From: Bradyrhizobium quebecense
GTDB lineage: Bacteria > Pseudomonadota > Alphaproteobacteria > Rhizobiales > Xanthobacteraceae
DNA length: 64,000 nucleotides
Direction: 5' to 3'
Assembly (NCBI RefSeq): GCF_013373795.3
Contig: NZ_CP088022.1
Span: 4,464,001-4,528,000, forward strand
Numbering within the stretch: the stretch's first letter is position 1; every line of letters begins with the position of its first letter. The position numbers and the translations under genes are program-made. The notes under the pieces were generated by a model, which worked only from the letters and a program-made list of their open reading frames with translations, did not search any database and was not told the origin of the DNA. Below, piece after piece: positions 1 through 8,178 of the stretch.

Positions 1-437
1 GCCGGGTGGCTGGTGTCGGCGTGCCAGCGCTCGGTGGCGGGGAAGCGGCTCTCGGTGACGCCGGTCTTCTCGGCCCAGTGCCAGAATTTCGAGTCCGGAT
101 CGTGCGAGGTCTCGCGCGCCGGCTGATCGGCGACGAGCAGCTCCATGACCATCTTCTGCGCCGCGACGGCGCGCTGGCTGGCCGACTTCACCTTCATGCC
201 GACCGAAGGCGTCCGCTTGCAGGACGCCGCCAGCACGCGCTCGCCTTCGATTTCGACCATGCAGGCGCGGCAATTGCCGTCCGGCCGATAGTCCGGCTCC
301 GGCGAATAGCACAGATGTGGGATCTCGGTACCCTGGCGCTTGGCGACCTGCCAAATCGTTTCGCCGGCCCGCGCTTCGACCTGATGGCCGTCGAGCTCGA
401 ACTGGATCGTCTGGCCGGAGTTGTGATTGTTGCTCAT
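1..437 (-). CDS. fdsA: Formate dehydrogenase alpha subunit, N-terminal part (runs off the window)
   Basis: This is the catalytic subunit of a soluble NAD-dependent molybdenum formate dehydrogenase, cut by the window edge after about 145 residues. The start MSNNHNSGQTIQFELDGH lies 34 bases after the fdsB stop. A plant-ferredoxin-type [2Fe-2S] domain is visible with Cys43, Cys56, Cys59 and Cys73, in the order seen in NuoG and FdsA proteins. The molybdopterin domain would lie beyond base 1. It follows fdsB on the same strand, so the two are very likely co-transcribed. FdsA oxidises formate to CO2 and passes electrons to the FdsB NADH module. A NuoG-like subunit is the only real alternative, and the neighbouring fdhD, moeA and mobA argue for formate dehydrogenase. 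Confidence 0.88.
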   Translation of the reverse strand, partial: MSNNHNSGQTIQFELDGHQVEARAGETIWQVAKRQGTEIPHLCYSPEPDYRPDGNCRACMVEIEGERVLAASCKRTPSVGMKVKSASQRAVAAQKMVMELLVADQPARETSHDPDSKFWHWAEKTGVTESRFPATERWHADTSHP

Positions 438-471
438 TCAAATCCTCGTCGAATTCGCCTGCTTGATCCGC

Positions 472-2184
472 CTACTCGGCGGCTTGCTGCGGACGAAACC
501 CGTCCGGAAAATATTTGATCACCGAGGTCAGCGGATTGGAGGCCGCCTGACCGAGCCCGCAGATCGACGCGTCGCGCATCGCCTGGCTCAATTGGTCGAG
601 CAGCTCCTTGTTCCAGATGGGTTGCTGCATCAGCAGCGCCGCCTTCTCGGTTCCGGCGCGGCAGGGCGTGCACTGCCCGCAGCTCTCGTCCTCGAAGAAC
701 TTCATCAGGTTCAGCGCGGCCTCCCTGACGTCATCGGCCTGCGAGAGCACGATGACAGCGGCGGAGCCGATGAAGCAGCCGTATTTCTCCAGCGTGCCGA
801 AATCGAGCGGGATGTTGTCCATCGACGCCGGCAGGATGCCGCCGGACGCGCCGCCCGGCAGATAGGCCTGCAAGGTATGGCCGTCGGCCATGCCGCCGCA
901 GAACTTGTCGATCAGCTGGCGCAGGGTGATGCCGGCGGGTGCGAGCTTGACGCCGGGATCCTTGACGCGTCCCGACACCGAGAAGCTGCGCAGGCCGTGG
1001 CGCTCGTTGCGGCCGTGGCTCTTCCACCAGTCGGCGCCCTTCTCGACGATGTCGCGAACCCACCACAACGTCTCGATGTTGTTGATCAGCGTCGGCAGGC
1101 CGAACAGCCCGACCTGGAACGGATATGGCGGCTTGTGCCGTGGCAGGCCGCGCTTGCCCTCGATCGATTCCAGCAGCGAGGATTCCTCGCCGCAGATATA
1201 GGCGCCGGCGCCACGCCGCAGATGCAGCGTCGGACCACCAGGCGGAAGCTTTGCGATCTCGCGCGCAAGGATCTCGCGGCAGGCGGGGTACTCGTCGCGG
1301 ATATAGATGTAGACTTCCGGCGCCTCGACCACGTGGGCGCCAATCAGCATGCCCTCGAGGAAGCGATGCGGATCGGTCTCGAGATAGTATCGGTCCTTGA
1401 AAGTGCCGGGCTCGCCCTCGTCGCCGTTCACCGCCATCAGCCGCGGACCGGGTTCGCCGAGCACGGCGCGCCACTTGCGGCCGGTCGGAAAACCGGCGCC
1501 GCCGAGACCGCGCAGCGACGAATCGTCGAGCGCCTTCAGCAGGTCTTCCCGCGGCAACTCGCCTGAGCGCAGGCGCGCCAGCAGCCGGTATCCGCCGTCG
1601 TCGACATAGGCGTCGTAATCGATGTAAGGGGGGAGATGCACATGCGTGTCGCCGCTCTTCGCCGCAGCGAGCACGTCGCTGACGGTCGCATGATCGACGA
1701 AGTTGTGGCCAACCTCCGCGGTGGGTGCGGTGTCGCATCGGCCGACGCACGGCGCGCGCACGACGCGGATGCCGGGGCCGGCGCGGCTCTGGAGATCCTT
1801 CAGCAGCTTCTCGCCGCCGAGCATCGCGCAGGTCAGCGAATCGCAGACACGCACGGTGAGCGGCGCGATATCAGGCTCGCCTTCCTTCACGATGTCGAAA
1901 TGCGCATAGAAGGTCGCGGTCTCGAACACTTCGGCGAATGACAGCCTCATCTCGTCGGCGAGCGCCGCAAGATGCGCCGCCGAAATCTGATGATATTTGT
2001 CCTGGATCAGATGGAGGTATTCGATCAGCAGGTCGCGACGCCTCGGCCGGTCCGCGAGCAGCGCCTCGATCTCATGAGCGGCCGCAGGGTCGACCTGGCG
2101 TCCCTTGGGCGTGGCCTTCGCCCGCTTCCTGCCTGCTCCGGGATGCTCAAACGCGCGGACCTTGTGAACGTCGTCTCCACTCAT
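472..2184 (-). CDS. fdsB: Formate dehydrogenase beta subunit (NuoE-NuoF fusion)
   Basis: The 570-residue NADH-oxidoreducing subunit of formate dehydrogenase. Residues about 35-165 form a NuoE-like thioredoxin-fold [2Fe-2S] domain with Cys114, Cys119, Cys146 and Cys150. The rest is NuoF-like: the NADH/FMN region contains LRGLGGAGFPTGRKW and GDEGEPGTFKDRYYLE, and the C-terminal [4Fe-4S] motif is SCGQCTPCRAGTEKA with a later Cys in ASICGLG. The start at 2184 (MSGDDVHK) follows a GGCGAGG ribosome site; the frame stays open further upstream but that stretch looks non-coding. In many organisms the NuoE part is a separate gamma subunit, so this is a natural fusion. It reduces NAD with electrons from FdsA, encoded 34 bases downstream. 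Confidence 0.9.
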   Translation of the reverse strand: MSGDDVHKVRAFEHPGAGRKRAKATPKGRQVDPAAAHEIEALLADRPRRRDLLIEYLHLIQDKYHQISAAHLAALADEMRLSFAEVFETATFYAHFDIVKEGEPDIAPLTVRVCDSLTCAMLGGEKLLKDLQSRAGPGIRVVRAPCVGRCDTAPTAEVGHNFVDHATVSDVLAAAKSGDTHVHLPPYIDYDAYVDDGGYRLLARLRSGELPREDLLKALDDSSLRGLGGAGFPTGRKWRAVLGEPGPRLMAVNGDEGEPGTFKDRYYLETDPHRFLEGMLIGAHVVEAPEVYIYIRDEYPACREILAREIAKLPPGGPTLHLRRGAGAYICGEESSLLESIEGKRGLPRHKPPYPFQVGLFGLPTLINNIETLWWVRDIVEKGADWWKSHGRNERHGLRSFSVSGRVKDPGVKLAPAGITLRQLIDKFCGGMADGHTLQAYLPGGASGGILPASMDNIPLDFGTLEKYGCFIGSAAVIVLSQADDVREAALNLMKFFEDESCGQCTPCRAGTEKAALLMQQPIWNKELLDQLSQAMRDASICGLGQAASNPLTSVIKYFPDGFRPQQAAE

Positions 2185-2391
2185 GAAACCTCGCCTTGGA
2201 ACCCGGCTTTGCGCAAGTTGCGCCGGTTCAACCAACTCTATTCTCTGGCATGCCACAGGCAAGCACATTTAGAACGCCTCTAGCAGCGTCGGGTTGCCGC
2301 GCAGCCCATTGTTACTGTTTGCCTATCGGTCGATCTGAATCCCCAATCGCGCGAGCGTCCGGCTCACGCGAGCTCGACCGCGTCTGCGGCC

Positions 2392-3645
2392 TCAGAGCAG
2401 GTCGGCGTAGCCGAGAAAGCCGACCGTATCGCCCGGCTCGACCCGCACGATGGACTCGCCGAGCTCGATCAGCCCATCCGTCTCGATCAGCGACGACAAC
2501 AGGCCGGCCCCTTCGCGGGGAAACTTGGTCGCCTCCAGCGAGCCGTCCGCCGCCCGGCGCAGCGAAGCGCGGACATATTCGCGGCGGCCGCTCTTCTTCT
2601 TGTAGCTGAAGGCGGCACGGATCGGCATCGGCAGCAAGGCAGACGGCACCGCGCCCGAGAGCGCCAGCACGGTCGGCCGCACCACATGGACGAAGGTGAC
2701 GAAGCTCGCCACCGGATTGCCCGGCAAGCCGATCAGCGGCGTGCCGTCGATGATTCCCATCGCCACCGGGCGGCCCGGTTTGATCGCCATCCGCCACAGC
2801 ACCAGCGAGCCCGCCTGCTCGATGCCGGCCTTGACGTGGTCCTCTTCGCCGGTCGAGACGCCGCCGGTGGTCACGATCAGGTCGTAGCGTCGCGCGGCCT
2901 GCTTGAGCGCATTGGCGAGCCCGGCCCGTTCGTCGCGCAGGATGCCGAGATCGCCGACCTCGCAACCGAGCCGCCGCAACATCGCGATCAGCATGAAGCG
3001 ATTGGAATCGAACAATTGCGCTTCGGCGCGCGGGCTGCCCGGCGCGGCCAGTTCGTCGCCGGTGGAGAACACCCCGACACGCAGGCGTCGCACCACATCG
3101 AGCGTGGTGAGCCCGAAGGCCGCGGCGACGGCGATGTCCTGCGGCCGCAGCCGCCGACCCGCCGCCAGTGCGACGTGGCCGCGCGGAATGTCTTCGCCGG
3201 CCGGACGCACATTGGCGCCGACCTTCAGGCCGGACGGCAGGATCACGCTGCCCGCATCGTCGATCCGCACGTCTTCCTGCATGAACACCGTGTCGGTGCC
3301 GTCGGGCATCGGCGCACCGGTGAAGATCCGCACCGCCTGGCCGGGCAGCGCGGGCGCTGCCGGCGCTCCCGCCTGCACGCGCCCGGCGACGGGAAACGCG
3401 CGCTCACCGCTCGCCGGCAGGTCCGTGCCGCAGACCGCGTAGCCGTCGACGGCGGAATTCATGAAAGGCGGCAGCGGCAGCGGCGCGGCGACGTCGTGGC
3501 TAAGGATGCGTCCGTCGGCGTCCACCAGAGCGACGGCTTCCGTCTCGCCGACAGGCTTGACGCGCGAGGCGATGATCGCGACGGCCTCGTCGACCGACAT
3601 CATCGGTCCGCCGAAAGCGAAGCAGTCGTCGGAAAGCTGCGCCAT
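2392..3645 (-). CDS. moeA: Molybdopterin molybdenumtransferase, MoeA family
   Basis: MoeA ligates molybdate to adenylylated molybdopterin in the last step of Mo-cofactor synthesis. The 417-residue length is normal for the family. The N-terminal motif PPFMNSAVDGYAV corresponds to the MoeA DNSAMDGYA region, with Met in place of the usual Asp. The MogA-like domain has TTGGVSTGEEDHVK and the GLPGNPVASFV loop, and a small beta C-terminal domain ends the protein. I chose the start MAQLSDDCFAFGG; the frame is open for 15 codons upstream. It lies 207 bases upstream of fdsB on the same strand and next to fdhD and mobA, so it probably serves the formate dehydrogenase, possibly as one of several moeA copies in the genome. 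Confidence 0.88.
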   Translation of the reverse strand: MAQLSDDCFAFGGPMMSVDEAVAIIASRVKPVGETEAVALVDADGRILSHDVAAPLPLPPFMNSAVDGYAVCGTDLPASGERAFPVAGRVQAGAPAAPALPGQAVRIFTGAPMPDGTDTVFMQEDVRIDDAGSVILPSGLKVGANVRPAGEDIPRGHVALAAGRRLRPQDIAVAAAFGLTTLDVVRRLRVGVFSTGDELAAPGSPRAEAQLFDSNRFMLIAMLRRLGCEVGDLGILRDERAGLANALKQAARRYDLIVTTGGVSTGEEDHVKAGIEQAGSLVLWRMAIKPGRPVAMGIIDGTPLIGLPGNPVASFVTFVHVVRPTVLALSGAVPSALLPMPIRAAFSYKKKSGRREYVRASLRRAADGSLEATKFPREGAGLLSSLIETDGLIELGESIVRVEPGDTVGFLGYADLL

Positions 3646-3841
3646 GATGTCCCTCAGTCCTCGTCCATCGACAAGATTTGTTCGACCCACATCGCGAACT
3701 GCGGCGTTATCCTCAAGGCCGGACCATCCTTGACGAATCCTTGGCAGTTCCGGCGAAGCGGCGGAGAGTGGCCAGTCAGTCTCCGATCGTGCTTATATCC
3801 CCAGCTTCGTTGCCATGTGAACCCATTGGGACGCCGACCCT

Positions 3842-4726
3842 GTGACCAAGAAGACCACCGCTCCCGTTATTGTTCCAGACCCGGACGATCCGCGACTGAC
3901 CGAGCGCGTCATCGGCATCGATCAGACCGGCGCGCCGACCGAGATCAAGGTGCCGGTCGAGCGGCCGCTGACGCTGTACCTCAACGCACAGGAGATCGTC
4001 ACGATGATGACGATCAACGACTATCCCGAATACCTCGCGCTCGGCTACCTCCTGAACCAGAACATGCTCAAATACGACGACGTCGTCACCGAGGTCGAAT
4101 ATGACGACGACCTCCAGGTGGTGGTGGTCCGCACCGAGCACCACACCAATTTCGAAGCGAAGCTGAAGAAGCGGACGCAGACCTCGGGCTGCGCGCAGGG
4201 GACAGCGTTCGGCGACCTGCTCGAAGCCGTCGAGAAGGTCGCGCTGCCGAAGGCCGAACTGCGGACCTCCTGGCTCTACCAGATGACCCACACCATCAAC
4301 ACGATGCCGTCGCTCTATCTGGAAGCGGGCGCCATTCACGGCTGCGTGCTGTGCAAGGAGAGCACCCCGGTCTGCTACACCGAGGATGTCGGCCGGCACA
4401 ACGCCGTCGACAAGATCGCGGGCTGGATCTATCGCCACAATGTCGATCCGGCAGACAAGATCCTCTACACCACCGGGCGGCTCACCTCCGAGATGGTGAT
4501 CAAGACGGTGCGGATGGGCATCCCGATCCTGGTCTCCCGCTCCGGATTCACGGCGTGGGGTGTCGATCTGGCGCGGCAGGTCGGATTGACGCTGGTCGGG
4601 CGCGCGCGCGGCAAGCGCTTCATCGCGCTGTCGGGTGAGGGGCGGATCGTCTACGACCAGAACCTCGACTATGTCGAAGAGGAATCGATGCGGCACAAGC
4701 GCAAGGGCGAGGCCGACAATGGCTGA
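3842..4726 (+). CDS. fdhD: Formate dehydrogenase accessory sulfurtransferase FdhD
   Basis: FdhD transfers sulfur from a cysteine desulfurase to the Mo-cofactor of formate dehydrogenase, which is needed for activity. The 294-residue protein shows the family's cysteine pair at Cys168 and Cys171 ([10 protein letters not shown]), followed by [14 protein letters not shown] and TGRLTSEMV, all hallmark blocks, and a C-terminal [13 protein letters not shown] segment. The start codon is GTG at 3842; no better ATG exists nearby and the ribosome site is weak. It diverges from moeA across a 196-base gap, and its end overlaps mobA by 8 bases, so fdhD and mobA are translationally coupled. Confidence 0.93.
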   Translation: MTKKTTAPVIVPDPDDPRLTERVIGIDQTGAPTEIKVPVERPLTLYLNAQEIVTMMTINDYPEYLALGYLLNQNMLKYDDVVTEVEYDDDLQVVVVRTEHHTNFEAKLKKRTQTSGCAQGTAFGDLLEAVEKVALPKAELRTSWLYQMTHTINTMPSLYLEAGAIHGCVLCKESTPVCYTEDVGRHNAVDKIAGWIYRHNVDPADKILYTTGRLTSEMVIKTVRMGIPILVSRSGFTAWGVDLARQVGLTLVGRARGKRFIALSGEGRIVYDQNLDYVEEESMRHKRKGEADNG

Positions 4727-5351
4727 TATCCCGGGGACTGACATCCCGGGCGTGCTGCTGGCCGGCGGCCTCGCGCGGCGGATGGGCGGCGGCGACAAGC
4801 CGATGCGCAAGATCGCCGGCCGGACCATTCTGCAACGGGTGATCGACCGTCTCACCCCCCAATGCAGCGAGTTGATCATCAACGCCAATGGCGACCCCGC
4901 GCGCTTCGCCGCGTTCGGCCTTCCGGTCGTCGCCGACGATGTCGCCGATTATCCGGGTCCCCTCGCCGGCATCCTCGCCGCGCTCGATTGGACCGCAGCC
5001 AACCGGCCGGATGCGAAATGGGTGCTGAGCGCAGCGGGCGACTGTCCGTTTCTTCCGCGTGATCTTGTCGCACGCCTGGAGCAGGCGCGCGCGGCAGAGA
5101 ATGCCGAACTCGCGGTCGCCTCATCCGGCGGGCAGACGCATCCGGTCATCGGTCTGTGGAGCGTGCGTCTGCGGAACGAATTGCGCCACGCGCTGGTCGT
5201 GGAGGACGTGCGCAAGATCGATCGCTGGACCGCGCGCTATCCGCTGGCAACGGTCGATTGGCCGACCGAGCCGCTGGATCCGTTCTTCAACGCCAACACC
5301 GTCGAAGACATCATGGAAGCCGATCGCCTCGCCGCACTCGACGGCGGCTGA
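4719..5351 (+). CDS. mobA: Molybdenum cofactor guanylyltransferase MobA
   Basis: MobA joins GMP to Mo-molybdopterin to give the MGD cofactor used by DMSO-reductase-family enzymes such as formate dehydrogenase. The 210-residue protein has the nucleotidyltransferase signature [17 protein letters not shown] near the N-terminus, an [13 protein letters not shown] metal-binding block in the middle, and the C-terminal [14 protein letters not shown] motif. I chose ATG 4719, which overlaps the fdhD stop by 8 bases; the frame extends upstream within fdhD but that part is an fdhD shadow. Its place beside fdhD, moeA and fdsAB makes a self-contained enzyme-plus-cofactor cluster. Confidence 0.92.
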   Translation: MADIPGTDIPGVLLAGGLARRMGGGDKPMRKIAGRTILQRVIDRLTPQCSELIINANGDPARFAAFGLPVVADDVADYPGPLAGILAALDWTAANRPDAKWVLSAAGDCPFLPRDLVARLEQARAAENAELAVASSGGQTHPVIGLWSVRLRNELRHALVVEDVRKIDRWTARYPLATVDWPTEPLDPFFNANTVEDIMEADRLAALDGG

Positions 5352-5409
5352 GACGCGCGCCTGCGCTTGCGTCCGGAACGGACGTCCCCGGCTGCGAGCA
5401 CGCACGCAG

Positions 5410-6399
5410 CTAGCCGAGTTGTCCGCCGGCCTGCCCTCTCCGATCCGTTTCCACGGCGCGCAGATAGTCCAGCATCAGGCGGCCGGTTGCGGACAGATTC
5501 GCGGCATCGCGGACCACGATCTTCAGCTCGCGCCGCCCCCAATCGTCGCGCAGCGGGATCGCACGCAGGCCCATGCCGGCACCGACGACTGCGAAGGCGC
5601 GATCGGGGATCAGGCCGAGGCCCATATTGGCCTGCACCATGCGGCAGACCGCATCGAAGCCGGGCACGTTGATGCGCAGCCGCATCGTCTTGCCGGCTTG
5701 CGTCGCCGCATATTGCGAGTGCAGATAGATCGAGCTCGCGGTGTGCAGGCCGATGTGGTCGAAATCGAGCGTCTCGGTGAACAGCAATTTTCCGCGGCCG
5801 GCGAGCGGATGGTCCGGCCGCATCACCACCACCAGATTGTCGTAGCGATAATGGAAGACTTCGAGCGCGCGGCTGTCGGCCTCGGCCGAGCAGATGCCGA
5901 TCTCGGCCGCGCCCTCCTCGATGCCGCGCACCACCTGCCCGCTCGGCCGCTCCTGCAGATCGACGCGGAGCAGCTCGTGCGCGTCGAAGAAGGCCGAGAG
6001 ATCGTCGGGCAGGTACTGCACGATCGCCGAGAGGTTGGCGAGCATGCGGACATGGCCGCGCACGCCTAGCGAATATTCCGACAGCTCGACCGCGATCTTC
6101 TCGACATTGAGCAGCGTGACCCGGGCGTGATGCAGCAACGCCTCGCCGGCCGGCGTCAGCGCCATGCCCTTGGCGAGCCGCTTGAACAACGTGACGCCGA
6201 ACGCCAGCTCGAAATCGTTCATCCGTTTCGACACCGCGGAGGCCGCAATCCCCTCGCGCTGCGCGGCGCGAGTGAGGTTCTGTTCGTCGCAGACCGCGAC
6301 GAACAGGCGCAGCGTCGTGAGGTCCACCCGGCGCGTCAGCGCGGTCTCTGCCGGCGTCGGGCTGCGTCGCGTGTCGACATCGATGGAGGCGAGCGGCAT
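5410..6399 (-). CDS. LysR-family transcriptional regulator
   Basis: The 329-residue protein has an N-terminal winged helix-turn-helix (about residues 27-85, including LRLFVAVCDEQNLTRAAQ and SAVSKRMNDFE) followed by a LysR-type periplasmic-binding-like effector domain. It is convergent with mobA and divergent from the FAD-linked oxidase at 6706. An imperfect dyad lies 86 bases upstream of its start. LysR regulators usually control a divergent neighbour, so the oxidase is the first candidate target; this is inference. The ligand cannot be told from the sequence. A run of 20 or so N-terminal residues before the helix-turn-helix is longer than usual, so a later start is possible. Confidence 0.85.
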   Translation of the reverse strand: MPLASIDVDTRRSPTPAETALTRRVDLTTLRLFVAVCDEQNLTRAAQREGIAASAVSKRMNDFELAFGVTLFKRLAKGMALTPAGEALLHHARVTLLNVEKIAVELSEYSLGVRGHVRMLANLSAIVQYLPDDLSAFFDAHELLRVDLQERPSGQVVRGIEEGAAEIGICSAEADSRALEVFHYRYDNLVVVMRPDHPLAGRGKLLFTETLDFDHIGLHTASSIYLHSQYAATQAGKTMRLRINVPGFDAVCRMVQANMGLGLIPDRAFAVVGAGMGLRAIPLRDDWGRRELKIVVRDAANLSATGRLMLDYLRAVETDRRGQAGGQLG

Positions 6400-6705
6400 G
6401 GGCGGCGTCCTTGCGGGAGGGACGCTGACAGGCTAGCGCGGACGGCCGCGCAAAAAATCCCAAACCGATCCGGAGACGGTCGGATTGTTGGGAATAGATT
6501 CCAACAAAGCCCTCCAAGGGCAAACTTTATTCCAATCGAAAACCATTCTCTTGAGCAATCAGATGACGCAGCTACCGCCAATATCTGGTACAGTGCAGCC
6601 CTCGGGTGCCCCGATTAGCGTCAGCAATTGACAGGGCCCTGTTCCGACACGGACGCAGTACGCCCATCGGGCTGCCCTGCTGATTCCTTGGATCAGGAGA
6701 GCATC
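6400..6705. promoter_or_regulatory. Divergent intergenic region between the lysR gene and the FAD oxidase
   Basis: This 306-base gap holds no convincing coding sequence. It contains an imperfect dyad at 6485-6507 with arms ttgttgggaat and attccaacaa around a 2-base centre, one base bulged. Its position 86 bases from the lysR start fits a LysR-type autoregulatory and activating site. A GATCAGGAGA ribosome site sits just before 6706. Confidence 0.45.
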
Positions 6706-8088
6706 ATGCGTGACGAAGTCAAAATTGAACTACGTGAAAATTTGCGCGGCGCGGTCATCGCGCGCGGCGAAACCGATTACGATGAAGCTCGTGCACTCTT
6801 TAACGGCATGATCGACAAGCGGCCCTCGCTCATCGCACGATGTGTCGATGTCGCCGACGTCATCGCCGCGGTGAAGTTCGGCCGCGAGAACGACCTGCGC
6901 ATCGCAATTCGCGGTGGCGGTCATAATGGACCCGGTCTCGGCAGCGTGGATGACGGACTGGTCATCGACCTGTCTGCCATGAAGGGCGTGCGCGTCGATC
7001 CGGTTGCCCGCACGGCGCGGGTCGGCGCGGGATGTACCCAGGGCGATGTCGACCATGCCACCCATGTGTTCGGCCTCGCCGTCCCGGCGGGTATCATCTC
7101 GACCACCGGGATCGCAGGCCTGACATTGAGCGGCGGCCATGGCTATCTCACCCGCAAACATGGCCTCACGATCGATAATCTGCTCGAAGCCGACGTCGTG
7201 CTCGCCGACGACAGCTTTGCCGTCGCCAGCAAGGACGAGAACGCCGACCTGCTCTGGGCGCTGCGCGGCGGCGGGGGCAATTTCGGCATCGTCACGTCCT
7301 TCCTGTTCAGGCTCCATCCGGTCAATGCCGTGTTTGCCGGACCGATCGCCTGGGATCAGCAGCATGCGCGCACGATCATGCAGCGTTATCGCGACTTCCT
7401 GCCGACCGCGCCGGAGGAGCTCAGCGTCTTCCTCGGACTCAAGACGATCCCGTCAGGTCCGCCATTTCCGCAAGAGCATTGGGGAAAGCGCATCTGCCTG
7501 TTGATGTGCTGCTACGACGGCGCCGAGGACGGCGGCAGAGGAGCGCTGGCACCGCTGCTCGATGCCTTGCCGACGCCATGGTTCAACTGGATGGGGACGA
7601 TGCCCTATCCTGCCGTGCAGAGCATGTTTGACGGGCTCTACCCCAAGGGCATGCAGTGGTATTGGCGTGGCGATTTCGTCAAGACGTTGCCGGACGCCGC
7701 GATCGACGCCCATCTCGAGCAGGCCGCAAAGACCCCGAGCGAATTGTCGCTCATGCATCTCTACCCGATCGACGGCGCCGTCCATCGCGTCGGCGGCGGC
7801 GAGACCGCGTGGAATTGTCGCGACGCGACCTGGTCGATGGTCATCGCCGGAATCGATCCGAATCCGCAAAAGGCAGGGCCAATCACACGATGGACCAAGG
7901 CCTATTGGGAGTCGGTTCACCCGTTCGACCTCGGCGGCGCCTACCCGAATTTCATGATGGATGATGAGGGCGAAGCCCGTCTCAAGGCTACCTACGGATC
8001 CAACTATGCGCGGCTGGCGGCGGTGAAGCGCAAATATGATTCCGCCAATCTGTTCCGGGTCAACCAGAACATCAGGCCGGCCGCTTGA
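6706..8088 (+). CDS. FAD-linked oxidase, berberine-bridge-enzyme type
   Basis: A 460-residue flavoprotein of the PCMH/vanillyl-alcohol-oxidase superfamily. The FAD domain shows RGGGHNGPG with His73 in the position that carries the 8-alpha-histidyl FAD bond, then TTGIAGLTLSGGHGYLTR and LLWALRGGGGNFGIVTSF. The second covalent cysteine found in bicovalent members is not seen. The C-terminus ends with the BBE-type substrate-domain motif YARLAAVKRKYDSANLFRVNQN. The start ATG 6706 has a good AGGAGA six bases upstream. The substrate is unknown; relatives oxidise sugars, alkaloids or phenolic compounds. A perfect terminator follows the stop at 8127. The divergent LysR gene is the likely regulator. 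Confidence 0.87.
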   Translation: MRDEVKIELRENLRGAVIARGETDYDEARALFNGMIDKRPSLIARCVDVADVIAAVKFGRENDLRIAIRGGGHNGPGLGSVDDGLVIDLSAMKGVRVDPVARTARVGAGCTQGDVDHATHVFGLAVPAGIISTTGIAGLTLSGGHGYLTRKHGLTIDNLLEADVVLADDSFAVASKDENADLLWALRGGGGNFGIVTSFLFRLHPVNAVFAGPIAWDQQHARTIMQRYRDFLPTAPEELSVFLGLKTIPSGPPFPQEHWGKRICLLMCCYDGAEDGGRGALAPLLDALPTPWFNWMGTMPYPAVQSMFDGLYPKGMQWYWRGDFVKTLPDAAIDAHLEQAAKTPSELSLMHLYPIDGAVHRVGGGETAWNCRDATWSMVIAGIDPNPQKAGPITRWTKAYWESVHPFDLGGAYPNFMMDDEGEARLKATYGSNYARLAAVKRKYDSANLFRVNQNIRPAA

Positions 8089-8126
8089 CGCCGACTCAAA
8101 AGGTGACGGCGCGCCTGGCAAATGAA

Positions 8127-8153
8127 AAACGCGGCGCCCAAGGCGCCGCGTTT
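8127..8153. terminator. Bidirectional terminator between the FAD oxidase and leuA
   Basis: A perfect 12-bp stem, aaacgcggcgcc (8127-8138) and ggcgccgcgttt (8142-8153), closes a three-base loop. The A and T ends of the stem give a short T tract in both directions. The genes on either side converge here, so one hairpin can end both transcripts. Confidence 0.8.
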
Positions 8154-8178
8154 CCGAATGCTTTGATCGAGTGAACGG

